From Oceanobacter mangrovi (lineage in GTDB: Bacteria; Pseudomonadota; Gammaproteobacteria; Pseudomonadales; Oceanobacteraceae), in the NCBI RefSeq assembly GCF_019740315.1, contig NZ_JAHXZR010000001.1, positions 890,930-954,929 of the forward strand: 64,000 nt of DNA, read 5' to 3'. The notes beneath the pieces are model-generated. The model ran no database searches. It was given only the letters and a program-made list of their open reading frames with translations, and was not told the DNA's origin. The position numbers were made by a program, and so were the translations under genes. Below, in pieces: positions 12,484 to 21,367 of this stretch. How positions within the stretch are numbered: the first letter of the stretch is position 1; the number at the start of each line of letters is the position of its first letter.

Positions 12484-13617
12484 CTAGCCTGGTTGCATGG
12501 CTGGCTGGTGTAGCGGCTGGCTCTGGCTAAGCTGGCGACGAGCCCAGAAGGGTTGATCAGACCAGCGCTTTTCCCGGCCATATTGCTGCAGCCATTGCTG
12601 CAGATAGCGGGAAACGCCGCGGTTCGCGCGTTCTGCGTAGTGTTCGGCCGGTTGTAAATCCCGTTGTTGCAGCCAGCCCTGAATCACAGGCGCTGCCGCG
12701 AGTGCATCGCCGAGGGCATTGGAGATACCGGACGAGGTTAGCGGATCGAAGGAGGCCAGGGCATCACCGACAGCAATCCAGCCGGGTCCGGCAGCCTGTT
12801 GCAGAAAGCCTGCCTGAGCCGCCAAGGGTGTGGCCTGAATCCGGGCTGCAGGCATCGACGGAAACCACTGCTGCAATTCCTCACTGGTTTGCCACAGCCG
12901 CGCCAGCGCGGTTGGTTCTCGCCAACCATAACGCCGAATCAGATCGGCATCGGACATCAGCGCAATCAGGCCTCTGCCATCCGGCAAACAGCTGGCATAC
13001 CACCATCCTTGTGGAATGGCTTCGACCATCGACAAACCGGCCAGACGTTCACCATCCGCAATCGTCCAGGCCAGCGCTGCAAGGTTGTCGATACGCTTGC
13101 GTTCGACCGCCAGTGAGCGGGTGACGGTATTGTTGCGGGCGCTGGCATCGACCAGATAGTCACCGCTGAGTGTTTGTTGTTGGCCGCCATAGTTGATGGT
13201 CAGCTGCCAGGTCTGTTGATCTGGTTGCCATTGGAGGCCTTGCAGGGTTGCCGGGGTCAGCAGATGAACGCCGCGTTCAGCGGCGGTATAGCGCAGTTGC
13301 AGATCAAACTGCTGGCGGTCGAGATGCCAGCCCTGACCGCTGGCGCGGTGCAGAAAATCATCAACATGGCGCTGGCCCCCCCAGCGCGACACATTGGCCT
13401 GACAGGGTTGATGGCCTTGTTCTGCCAGATTGGTTGGCAGCTGCAATTGCTGCAATTTGCTGATTACATCCGGAGCTGCTGATTCTCCTGCCGGAGTTGT
13501 GTGTGATTTGGGTTTGTCGATCAGCAGAATACGCCCGACGCCAGCCCCTTGCAGGGCCAGCGCAGTGGCGCAGCCAGCGGGGCCGGCTCCGACAATCACA
13601 ACGTCATAATCACTCAT
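12484..13617 (-). CDS. LodB/GoxB-like flavoprotein (CTQ maturation factor)
   Basis: This 377-aa FAD-dependent protein begins with the dinucleotide fold DYDVVIVGAGPAGCATALAL and later has WIAVGDALASFDPLTSSGIS, the second FAD-binding motif of the halogenase/geranylgeranyl-reductase-like group. In Marinomonas the LodB and GoxB flavoproteins are needed to make the cysteine tryptophylquinone cofactor of their partner oxidase. The ATG at 13617 lies inside the last codons of the LodA-like gene (8-nt overlap), so the two are translationally coupled, as in lodAB operons. The longer reading frame to 13662 is set aside for that reason. The role as a CTQ-forming hydroxylase is inferred from partnership and family. 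Confidence 0.85.
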   Translation of the reverse strand: MSDYDVVIVGAGPAGCATALALQGAGVGRILLIDKPKSHTTPAGESAAPDVISKLQQLQLPTNLAEQGHQPCQANVSRWGGQRHVDDFLHRASGQGWHLDRQQFDLQLRYTAAERGVHLLTPATLQGLQWQPDQQTWQLTINYGGQQQTLSGDYLVDASARNNTVTRSLAVERKRIDNLAALAWTIADGERLAGLSMVEAIPQGWWYASCLPDGRGLIALMSDADLIRRYGWREPTALARLWQTSEELQQWFPSMPAARIQATPLAAQAGFLQQAAGPGWIAVGDALASFDPLTSSGISNALGDALAAAPVIQGWLQQRDLQPAEHYAERANRGVSRYLQQWLQQYGREKRWSDQPFWARRQLSQSQPLHQPAMQPG

Positions 13618-15409
13618 CGGCTGGCACAAACGGCCGCGGCAGGGTGCGGGCAACTTCGACAAAGCGCAGTTCGCCGTCGATATCCTTACCCATCACAAAA
13701 CCAAGCTGTGACCAGTATTCAACCATCTGGGTATCGTCGGCGAAGGCAATGAAGTCACCACGGGTCTGGTCAAATCCGGTACCGATCCAGGGTTGCTGGT
13801 TGGGGGTATCACGGTCCGGGGTCGGAATATCCGAGCCGCTGGCGGCCAGTTTGGCGTAGCGGCTGTTGTAGTCCGGTGCCTGTTGCAGATAAACAAACTC
13901 AGGCCGCTGGGCGGGCCACCACCAGAGTACCCGGTCACCAATCGGTTGCGACGAACACTCGTTGAAGTCGGCCTGCCAGGGAATCGCCATATAGCGGGTC
14001 AAATCGCCGGGCTCCATCGCCTGCGGGGTAAAGCCAAGGCTGAGTGGTCCCATGGTGGGGGCCGCAGCATTGATGCGCAGCGGGTCGGCAGGCTGGTAGA
14101 TGGTGCGGTTGCGGGAAATCCAGGTCAGCTCAATACCGGGCGAAAAAGCGCCGCCGACACAGTTGTCGAGAATATTGCGGGTCAGCTGGTCGGGCCCGTC
14201 GGCGGCCGGGGTTTCGTTCGTGAAATAGCCTTCGGCCCATTGCTGCATAAAGAAGTACTGAGTGTCGGTCAGGCGCAGGTAATCAGAGGTAAGGGTGCCG
14301 TCGATCAGACAGTTATCACCAGCCAGGTACGGCATCATGGTGCGGCCGGCACCGGAGATGAGGGTGTTTTCATTGCTGGGTGGACGCAGAATATCGAGAA
14401 TCCACTGGCGGAAACCCTTGTACTGGTCTTGCTGTGGCGTTGGCAGAATGCCGAGGCTGTCGATGTCGTAGCTGTGAGCACGTGGTGGAATGGCTGCCAC
14501 CCAGGTGTAGGTTGCGGCGCGTTCCAGCAAGGGTTTGATTTCGGTCTGGAAGTTGGGCAAATAGCCACTGGCGCCTTGTTTCCAAAAGCCACTTTCGCAA
14601 ATTTCGGGGTAACGGCCTTCACGCACTGCGCCGTCGAAAATGGTGTCCCAGAGGGTTACCAGGTTAGGAATTTCCGGGGCGTAGGACGGTGGTGCGACCG
14701 ATACCCAGGCGGGTGAGACCTCGGTGGTGGAGCCATCCTGCCATTCAATGGTGGCGTACACCGGGCCATCGCCAGTGTCGTCCCACCAGTCGTCGTTGTT
14801 GGCGTATTGCTGGATGCCGTGGTTGGCCTTGCCGCTGCCGGAAATACCCAGTCCGCCCAATACCAGCAAGCGGCCGCTGCCGTCGGTGTGTAATTCCCCC
14901 AGCGTGTCGATGCTGTCGGTGGTCGGGAATAACAATGGTGGAGGGAAGTTGGCGCCCTGATAGCCTGCCGGAACCGTATATTTGTCCAGCATCACCGGGC
15001 TGCTGCTGGCGCCGCTGATCTGGCGTGGGCCCGGATCAATAATCAGGCTGTGACGGTCGCTGACCTTGGCGTTACGCAGCGGGTGATTACTGGCGTAACC
15101 ATGCTCCCCTTCGTTGGTAGCGAATTCATACCAGCTGGCCTTTTTGTTGGCCATGTGAACGGTCCAGCGGATGTCTTTGACGTTCGCCGTCGCCAGCGTG
15201 ATTTCTTCGCCGTCCTTGTAGATACGGAAGCGGGCTGCCTGACGGCACATACGTCCCTGCTCATCACGGAAGCCGTCTTCAGTAATTGGCTGGTTGGTAT
15301 CGGGGTCGATGGGCAGGCCACGGTAAGTTTCTGGACCAATGTAAAACTTGCTGGTGGCGTTGCCGACCCGGGCAATGCCAATCGGTGGGTAGATCTTGTA
15401 ATCAGACAT
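13610..15409 (-). CDS. LodA/GoxA-type CTQ-dependent amino-acid oxidase
   Basis: LodA (L-lysine 6-oxidase) and GoxA (glycine oxidase) use a protein-derived cysteine tryptophylquinone to deaminate amino acids, giving ammonia and hydrogen peroxide. The protein opens with YPPIGIARVGNA, the family N-terminus. It retains both cofactor residues in context: Cys417 in LDNCVGGAFSPGIE and Trp478 in AIPWQADFNEC, 61 residues apart. Its 599 aa are fewer than LodA or GoxA (around 690-730). There is no Sec signal peptide, as in Marinomonas LodA, which is nevertheless secreted. The upstream neighbours (ferritin-like and nitrobindin-like genes) are not part of the classical lodAB pair. The substrate is unknown. 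Confidence 0.88.
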   Translation of the reverse strand: MSDYKIYPPIGIARVGNATSKFYIGPETYRGLPIDPDTNQPITEDGFRDEQGRMCRQAARFRIYKDGEEITLATANVKDIRWTVHMANKKASWYEFATNEGEHGYASNHPLRNAKVSDRHSLIIDPGPRQISGASSSPVMLDKYTVPAGYQGANFPPPLLFPTTDSIDTLGELHTDGSGRLLVLGGLGISGSGKANHGIQQYANNDDWWDDTGDGPVYATIEWQDGSTTEVSPAWVSVAPPSYAPEIPNLVTLWDTIFDGAVREGRYPEICESGFWKQGASGYLPNFQTEIKPLLERAATYTWVAAIPPRAHSYDIDSLGILPTPQQDQYKGFRQWILDILRPPSNENTLISGAGRTMMPYLAGDNCLIDGTLTSDYLRLTDTQYFFMQQWAEGYFTNETPAADGPDQLTRNILDNCVGGAFSPGIELTWISRNRTIYQPADPLRINAAAPTMGPLSLGFTPQAMEPGDLTRYMAIPWQADFNECSSQPIGDRVLWWWPAQRPEFVYLQQAPDYNSRYAKLAASGSDIPTPDRDTPNQQPWIGTGFDQTRGDFIAFADDTQMVEYWSQLGFVMGKDIDGELRFVEVARTLPRPFVPADE

Positions 15410-15426
15410 GGTGAGTTCCCTTCAGA

Positions 15427-16683
15427 TCAAAGCGTGGTGAGGCCCAGTTTCTGGGTCATGTCGGCAATTTCGATGCTGCTGTACTGCGCCTGTTCAAGCA
15501 GGCTTCGCACTGTGGCTGTCGCGCGACTTTCCGGCACTCGCTCAAGCAACTTGTGAATGTCGGCTGGCAGGTCGGCCGGAGTCACAACGATGTTGTCAGG
15601 CAGGCAGCGCCAGGCAGGGGAAGCGTTGGGGCCGACAGCACTGTCGCCATCCATGAGGGCGGGGGTTTGCATCATGGCGCGCGCCAGTGATGGCAAGACG
15701 CCATGCATGATCGACAGCACAATGTTGAAGTAGGGGTCGGGGGCGCTGGCGTTAAAGGTTTTCTCAAACGCTCGCAGCATCATGGTGTAGCAGATATCGA
15801 ACACCTGCGACATCAGTACGGCGTCGTCATTGCTGTAATCGCTGGCTTTGGGGTTGGATATCACCGGGTAAGAGGCCGGAAAATCAGCAGGCTGGTTGGC
15901 GACGCTGCGGAATTTCATGAAATGGCTGAGTTCGTACGGCGTGCCGGTGATCGGGCCGTAGGTTCCGTCGGTGCGCTTGCCATAGTGGTTGTAGCTGCCG
16001 TATTGCTGGATCGGTATCAGTGGGGCTTCTGGCGGTACTGTGCCTTCGCCCTGTTTGACGATCTCATTCACGGCGGCGTGGAAGCTGTCCTTGTTGAGCA
16101 CCGGGTTGACGTTACCGCCGAACTTGCCGAGGTAAATATCAGTGCGCTGGCGGCCTGGCCAGCTGCTGGATGGCTCAAACGGATTGCCGGGGTAGGCATC
16201 GACGGCGTCGACCAGCGCCTGATACAGCTGGGCGATGCTGTCGTAGTTGCTGCCCTGCGCTGGTGCTCCCAGTGGTGCCGGAGTCTCGATGGCTTCATAG
16301 ACGTTGCTGAAGACGTCTGGCGAGGCCCGATACAGGCCCAGATAAGGCGTGGTAGCGGGATTGGCTTGTGGCAGGTAACCGGGATACACAGGTGCCGCAG
16401 CCCCGGTAAATACTGGCAAGCCGCCGAGCCCGACCAGAATATTGGCAGCCTGGTTGACGTGGAACATCTCTTCCATCACCACACTGCGCAGCGTCTGGTA
16501 AGCATAACTGCTGGTGTCACTGATGGAATAGAGGCCGCTGAGATACACAGGAATGGTGGTGAATTCCACCTGCAGGGCCAGCTGGGCAGCCGCCTGCAAA
16601 TCATCCAGTGAGGTATCGTCGCTATAAAGACGGCTGAACAGGCCGTGAAAGGCCTTATTGGAAACTGTGTCGCTGTTCGACAT
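15427..16683 (-). CDS. Ferritin-like protein (VioB/iminophenyl-pyruvate dimer synthase-like domain)
   Basis: The 418-aa protein contains a ferritin-like helical domain of the kind found in VioB/StaD-type proteins. LQVEFTTIPVYLSGLYSI carries a candidate metal-ligand Glu, and VVMEEMFHVNQAANILVGLG carries the ExxH-type ligand pair, both in the first 90 residues. A second helical region with ICYTMMLRAFEKTFN occurs near residue 300. Such domains can bind iron or haem and catalyse oxidative steps in tryptophan-derived pigment biosynthesis. Here the gene sits 17 nt upstream of the LodA-like gene and 40 nt downstream of the nitrobindin-like gene, so it is part of the oxidase operon. Its function there is unknown. 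It could supply peroxide chemistry, iron or a second modification step. Confidence 0.75.
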   Translation of the reverse strand: MSNSDTVSNKAFHGLFSRLYSDDTSLDDLQAAAQLALQVEFTTIPVYLSGLYSISDTSSYAYQTLRSVVMEEMFHVNQAANILVGLGGLPVFTGAAAPVYPGYLPQANPATTPYLGLYRASPDVFSNVYEAIETPAPLGAPAQGSNYDSIAQLYQALVDAVDAYPGNPFEPSSSWPGRQRTDIYLGKFGGNVNPVLNKDSFHAAVNEIVKQGEGTVPPEAPLIPIQQYGSYNHYGKRTDGTYGPITGTPYELSHFMKFRSVANQPADFPASYPVISNPKASDYSNDDAVLMSQVFDICYTMMLRAFEKTFNASAPDPYFNIVLSIMHGVLPSLARAMMQTPALMDGDSAVGPNASPAWRCLPDNIVVTPADLPADIHKLLERVPESRATATVRSLLEQAQYSSIEIADMTQKLGLTTL

Positions 16684-16723
16684 GGGTCCATCTCCTTATG
16701 TCTGGATTAACCAGGCGCTGTGA

Positions 16724-17800
16724 TCAGGCTTTCTTCCTGAGGGTGTTGACCTGAATGTGTGGCCAGCGGGTGGTGCCGCCGTCGGTACCAAACTGGAATT
16801 CGAAGAATTGGATCTGCTCATATTGCAGCTGCAGGATTTCCTCACCGTTTTCTTCGATGGTTTCAATCCAGAGGCGGAACTGCATTTCCCGGATCGGCGT
16901 AAAACGCTGCACAAACGGGGTATTGAGAACACCACCCTGGGCGCCGCCGGTTTGTTCGGTCGCCATGGTCAGCAAGGTGTAGCTTTTGACGTTCTGGCTG
17001 CTCAGCACATCGCGCAGTTTGAGATCTGGGCGTACCGAATACGGGTACAGCTCATGGGCCAGAATCCGCTGGGTGTAGGTGCGGTTACCACTGGGGTCGG
17101 TATCTGGCAGGCTCTTGTCGTCGACCCAGGCTGGCGCTGGCTGATCAAGATTGATGGGGTTCGACGGAGAGGCTCCGGCGCCGCCCATGCTGTCTGAAAT
17201 TGCCAGATGCGCGGGATCCCAGGTGGCATCGCCAGTGGGGAATTCAGGAGCGCCGGTGGTTGGGCCGGATTGCTTGCCAAACAGCAACACAGTGCTGCCA
17301 TGGGGAATGGTGCCGCTGCGGGAAACCTGATAGTTGGGCACATATTGCGGGCCGTTGGAGCCATCACCGGAACGCATTTCCGGAAAACCTATGTCTTCCA
17401 TAATGGAGTCGTCGTCAGCCGGATGGTTGTAGACATCACTGAGCCACAGATACATGCCGTTTTCGACGTGTAACAGGCCGCCGTTGAGGTCCTTGATCTG
17501 CTGTTCATATTGCACCGCACCGCAGAATTGCTCGTTGGTGCCACCACGGTTACGCACCCCGCCGGGTACCAGAGTGAAGGTCAGCTCTTCGGTGTAGTTT
17601 TCACAGAGGAAATGGAATTTGCCGGGAAGGGTTTCCGAGTTGGAACCGGGGGATGGCATACAGGTGGTGTGAATCCCCCAGCCTGCGGTGGTGTTGTCGG
17701 GATTGACGTTGACCCAGGTACCGGCCAGTTGCGCCAGCACGCCATAGTCGGCTGGCTGCTCGAGCACGTCCGGGGTGTAACGGGGATAGTTGTCCGACAT
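16724..17800 (-). CDS. Nitrobindin/lipocalin-like beta-barrel protein of the LodA-like operon
   Basis: This 358-aa protein is the first gene of the LodA operon, with AAGGAGCAAG upstream of ATG 17800. Residues 18-34 (YGVLAQLAGTWVNVN) resemble the LxGTWxG start of nitrobindin/FABP-type haem-binding barrels, and the rest is rich in alternating strands such as MQFRLWIETIEENGEEILQL near the C-terminus. No signal peptide is present. I can support a calycin-like fold but not a named family. If it binds haem it could consume the peroxide made by the oxidase; this is inference only. Confidence 0.6.
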   Translation of the reverse strand: MSDNYPRYTPDVLEQPADYGVLAQLAGTWVNVNPDNTTAGWGIHTTCMPSPGSNSETLPGKFHFLCENYTEELTFTLVPGGVRNRGGTNEQFCGAVQYEQQIKDLNGGLLHVENGMYLWLSDVYNHPADDDSIMEDIGFPEMRSGDGSNGPQYVPNYQVSRSGTIPHGSTVLLFGKQSGPTTGAPEFPTGDATWDPAHLAISDSMGGAGASPSNPINLDQPAPAWVDDKSLPDTDPSGNRTYTQRILAHELYPYSVRPDLKLRDVLSSQNVKSYTLLTMATEQTGGAQGGVLNTPFVQRFTPIREMQFRLWIETIEENGEEILQLQYEQIQFFEFQFGTDGGTTRWPHIQVNTLRKKA

Positions 17801-18603
17801 ATCTTGCTCCTTGATGTTGTTGTAATTCTCACGATGGCCAGGGCTGGCTCATCCAGTGATCAATCCATGCGGCACAGCGGTTTGCGGCTGTGATTACAAC
17901 TTCTGGATACAACTGATCGGTGCTCACGGTGGTTGATTGCTCGGCTGCCGGTATTCGTGCTGGATTGCCAGGCTGGAATACAGATAGGTGAATACAGCCG
18001 GATTGTTCCTCCTGTTAAAAAAGAATGTGTATTACTGATGGGATTTAATGTTAACTATTGAGAATAATTTTATAAGCTGATGTCCAAAGGCTACTGAAAA
18101 AATATAAGCGAAGAAAGGACATAATCTGACGAGCTTCATACTTATATCAGCACTTTTTATAAACTCAGCTTTAAGTATTAGACCCGTTTTACCATTTGCT
18201 GTTGAGTGACGCAGAACCGGGAAGACTACGCGCCATAGTGAGGATTTCTGAGGGTGTTAACGTGATTTTGATGACAGTTTTTTACATATCAAAAGTGGAA
18301 ATCATCTCGGCGTCAATGGCACCTGGCGTTTTCTTGTGACGGATATATTTCAAATATTCCAGATTGTTAAATATTCAGGTGATGAGATTCCTGAATGCGG
18401 GGAGTTATATCAATCAAATAATTTATTGATTTTCAAAATGATTAATAAAGGGAAACATGAAAGGCTGGTTATTCGGTTGGTGTATGGCCAGATTTATGTC
18501 CGGGTCTTCAGTGGTTCGCCAGCAGAATAATGTCCGGAGGATCTGATCCCTGATCCCTGATCCCGTTAATCTCTGACGTTGTTAATTTCAGGTGCTGTTA
18601 ATC
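17801..18603. other. AT-rich intergenic region upstream of the LodA-like operon
   Basis: These 803 bp lie between the leftward LodA-like operon and the end of an AraC gene, and are clearly richer in A/T than their surroundings. They must hold the operon promoter. A GTG-started 64-codon frame (18336-18530, beginning MTDIFQIFQIVKYSG) is the only coding candidate, with no convincing ribosome site, so I do not call it a gene. Short repeats such as GAATACAG (twice near 17970-17995) are visible. No RNA gene or IS is recognised. Confidence 0.5.
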
Positions 18604-19500
18604 TCAGGCGCTGTGCCATGGCCAGCTGGCCAGACTGCCCGGTTGCAAGGTTATCAAAGAGGGATGGCCAAAATGCCGAATCCGCTGCAGGTAGTCTTGC
18701 TGTTGCACCTGGCCCTGATAATCCGCCGGGGTGGCATTGACGCATTTCTTGAATTCCCGCAGGAAGTGCGACTGGTCACTGAAGCCAAGGTCTGAAGCCA
18801 GCGCCGAGAACACCACATCCTGCTGATGGTTGATGTCGTACACCGCTGACTGGCAGCGGACAATACGACTGAAGGCCTTCGGTGACATGCCAAGATCGTC
18901 GATAAACTGGCGGTGCAGGGTACGACGGCTGCGGCCGGTTTGTTCGGCAAGTTGCTGGATCTGGATATTGCCCTTGTGCTGGCAAATACGCTGCATGGAC
19001 TCCAGCGTCAGTGCCGATGGCTGGCGGTTGTGAAAGCTGCGGAAAAAATGTTCAAACAAGCGGCTCTGGGCCAGTACCTGTGGCTCGTTACTGATCTGTT
19101 CAATCATCTCGCGGGCGTGCGGCAGTAACTCCAGCAGGTTGATCTCGTGATCGACCAGCTGATCTGCTGCCAGATTCAGAAAATCAGGTATCACCCCAAA
19201 CGCGAATCGCACACCAAAGTATCTGTGGTGGTCCTGCAATTGGGCACAGCGGGCTTCCAGTGTGGTGCCACAAACCCGGGCGCTGGGCTGTTCACTGTTG
19301 CAGTCAAAGACGATATCAACACAGCCATCGGGAATGGCAAACGCCAGGCCGTTCTGGTGGTTGGCTTCAAAACTGTAGAAGTGGGATATCGCCGGATTGT
19401 CCGAAATGACCAGGTCATAATGGGTCGCAGCATTGAGCACAAACCAGGGTTGTTTGGAGAGAATTCCCGCAACCTGCCTGCGATACACGTCATTTGCCAT
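18604..19500 (-). CDS. AraC-family transcriptional regulator
   Basis: The 298-aa regulator has an N-terminal sensing domain of the type in which AIPDGCVDIVFD is followed by a GTT-containing beta segment (the DUF6597-like cupin). Its C-terminal AraC HTH pair lies at about residues 175-270: IQQLAEQTGRSRRTLHRQFI is the first helix-turn-helix and VFSALASDLGFSDQSHFLREF the second. It diverges from the ornithine-cyclodeaminase-family gene with 183 bp between the starts, so it is the likely activator of the 19.7-24.1 kb amine operon. The effector is unknown. Confidence 0.85.
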   Translation of the reverse strand: MANDVYRRQVAGILSKQPWFVLNAATHYDLVISDNPAISHFYSFEANHQNGLAFAIPDGCVDIVFDCNSEQPSARVCGTTLEARCAQLQDHHRYFGVRFAFGVIPDFLNLAADQLVDHEINLLELLPHAREMIEQISNEPQVLAQSRLFEHFFRSFHNRQPSALTLESMQRICQHKGNIQIQQLAEQTGRSRRTLHRQFIDDLGMSPKAFSRIVRCQSAVYDINHQQDVVFSALASDLGFSDQSHFLREFKKCVNATPADYQGQVQQQDYLQRIRHFGHPSLITLQPGSLASWPWHSA

Positions 19501-19683
19501 GATTTTTCCACCTGCTTCTGGTCATGTATTCACCTCCGGGCGCTGTCCCAAATATTCAATACAGCTTGTGGGGGGCTAAATAGCATCGGTCATCACTGCT
19601 GCAGCCGTTTTTGGTGTGCAGTGCGAATTCAGCAGTTTAGTGATGGGGCAGTCGCCGTTTGCTGGCCGCCCAGAGGTAACCCG

Positions 19684-20823
19684 ATGTCCGAGAATACCAA
19701 GATCGATTTTATTTACTTGTCTGAGAGTGACATGATCGCCGCGGGCGTAACTGACATGCCTGCCTGTGTAGACACAATGGAAGAAATGTTTGTGTTGCTG
19801 CACCAGGGTGACTACCGCATGGCCGGTCCCAACAGTGACTCCCACGGCGCCATGATCTCCTTCCCGGAACAGTCGCCATTCCCGACCATGCCAAAACCTA
19901 CCGCTGACCGTCGTCTGATGGCGATGCCAGCCTATCTGGGTGGTGACTTTCAGACCTGCGGCGTGAAGTGGTATGGCTCCAACATTGCCAACCGCGAAAA
20001 AGGCCTGCCTCGTTCGATCCTGATGATGACGCTCAGTGATATTGATACCGGTGCGCCACTGGCTCATATGTCTGCCAACCTGCTGTCGGCTTACCGTACC
20101 GGTGCCATTCCCGGCGTGGGTGCCCGTCACCTGGCGCGCAAGGATTCCCGTGTCATTGGCCTGCTGGGGCCGGGTGTGATGGGTAAAACCACCGTTGCTT
20201 CCTTCATCGCCGCTTGTCCGCAAGTTGACACCATCAAGGTCAAGGGCCGTGGCCAGAAGAGTCTCGATGACTTCATTGGCTGGGTGAAAAAGGAATTCCC
20301 GCAAGTCAGCAATATTCAGGTGGTCGACAGCATTGAAGCCGTGGTGCGGGACTCCGACCTGGTGTCCTACTGCAATTCCGGCGAAGTCGGCGATCCCAAT
20401 ACCTACCCGATTGTGAAGCGTGAATGGATCAAGCCGGGTGCCTTCCTGGCCATGCCTGCCAGCTGCAGCCTCGACGACGGCATGAGTGGTGCCGATGTCC
20501 GCAAGGTGATGGACAGCATTGGGCTGTACCAGACCTGGTACGAAGAAGTGCCGAAACCAAGCCATCACGTGATCCCGCTGGTGGGGATGCGGTTTATGGA
20601 CATGATCGCTGACGGCCAGATGCAAAAAGACGAGCTCGAAGACCTCGGTGCCATCGTGGCCGGTGACAGCCCGGCACGCCGCAACGACGACGAAATCATC
20701 ATTATGTCGGTCGGTGGCATGCCGGTCGAAGACGTCGCCTGGGCCACCAAAATCTACCGCACCGCCCTTGAGAAGGGCATCGGCGTCAAACTCAACCTGT
20801 GGGACGAGCCAGCTCTGCGCTGA
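19684..20823 (+). CDS. Ornithine cyclodeaminase/mu-crystallin family protein
   Basis: This 379-aa NAD(P)-binding protein is of the ornithine-cyclodeaminase/mu-crystallin superfamily. The central Rossmann motif is VIGLLGPGVMGKTTVASF, and it is preceded by the substrate-side segment SANLLSAYRTGAIPGVGARHLA, where the family Arg and Thr contact substrate. Members act as cyclodeaminases, imine reductases or amino-acid dehydrogenases; some relatives are annotated as a tyramine oxidase subunit (recollection, not verified). The start at ATG 19684 removes a long non-homologous upstream extension. It is followed by RidA-like, DadA-like and permease genes in the same direction, consistent with handling an imine or cyclic imine made from an amine or amino acid. 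Confidence 0.85.
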   Translation: MSENTKIDFIYLSESDMIAAGVTDMPACVDTMEEMFVLLHQGDYRMAGPNSDSHGAMISFPEQSPFPTMPKPTADRRLMAMPAYLGGDFQTCGVKWYGSNIANREKGLPRSILMMTLSDIDTGAPLAHMSANLLSAYRTGAIPGVGARHLARKDSRVIGLLGPGVMGKTTVASFIAACPQVDTIKVKGRGQKSLDDFIGWVKKEFPQVSNIQVVDSIEAVVRDSDLVSYCNSGEVGDPNTYPIVKREWIKPGAFLAMPASCSLDDGMSGADVRKVMDSIGLYQTWYEEVPKPSHHVIPLVGMRFMDMIADGQMQKDELEDLGAIVAGDSPARRNDDEIIIMSVGGMPVEDVAWATKIYRTALEKGIGVKLNLWDEPALR

Positions 20824-20896
20824 TTGATTCCACCCCATCCTTATATCAGCAAGGCCGGCCAGCAGGTCGGACTTGCTTCAGTTCAAGAGTAAGAAA

Positions 20897-21313
20897 ATGA
20901 CCCGAATTCTGAAAGTCAAAACCGGTGGCAAGTTCGAGGAAGTCGCCAGCTATTCTCGTGTGGTTGCTGTTGATGACTGGATTTTTGTATCCAATACCGC
21001 CGGTCGCGATCCACAAACCGGGGAGTTCTCCGAAGACCCGATTGCCCAGGCCAAAGTGGTGTTCGACAACATCGAAAGAGCCCTGGCGGCGGTTGATGCC
21101 AGCCTGCAGGACGTGGTGATGTCGCGCGTGTTTATCCAGCAACCTGAACACATTCACCAGGTGATGGAGTTTATCGGCAGCAAATTCCGCGGTGTTGACC
21201 CGGCAACCACGGCTACCTGCCCACCGCTGGGGTCCAGCCAGTACCTGGTGGAAATCGAAGTGACTGCATTCCGTGGCGCATCGAAAGCCGATATCGAATA
21301 CATCAACATCTAA
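20897..21313 (+). CDS. RidA (YjgF/YER057c/UK114) family protein lacking the canonical Arg
   Basis: RidA proteins are small trimers that speed hydrolysis of reactive enamines/imines to ketones and ammonia. The 138-aa protein has the family core (WIFVSNTAGRDPQTG, then AQAKVVFDNIERALAAVDAS, then YLVEIEVTAF). However, the position of the catalytic arginine (Arg105 in E. coli RidA, before the LVEIE strand) reads PATTATC instead of PARxxV. The archetypal deaminase activity is therefore doubtful, as in several RidA subfamilies. The start is ATG 20897 rather than the upstream 20873. It lies between the cyclodeaminase-like enzyme and an FAD oxidase that would make imines. Confidence 0.85.
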   Translation: MTRILKVKTGGKFEEVASYSRVVAVDDWIFVSNTAGRDPQTGEFSEDPIAQAKVVFDNIERALAAVDASLQDVVMSRVFIQQPEHIHQVMEFIGSKFRGVDPATTATCPPLGSSQYLVEIEVTAFRGASKADIEYINI

Positions 21314-21367
21314 TAATCCGGCGCCGGGTATGCAGAAATACCCGGCTCCCTGCTGGAGATTCATTCC

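Noticed and set aside
18336..18530. A 64-codon frame upstream of the LodA-like operon
   Set aside because: It has a GTG start, no convincing ribosome site and no recognisable family; it could be real but cannot be supported.
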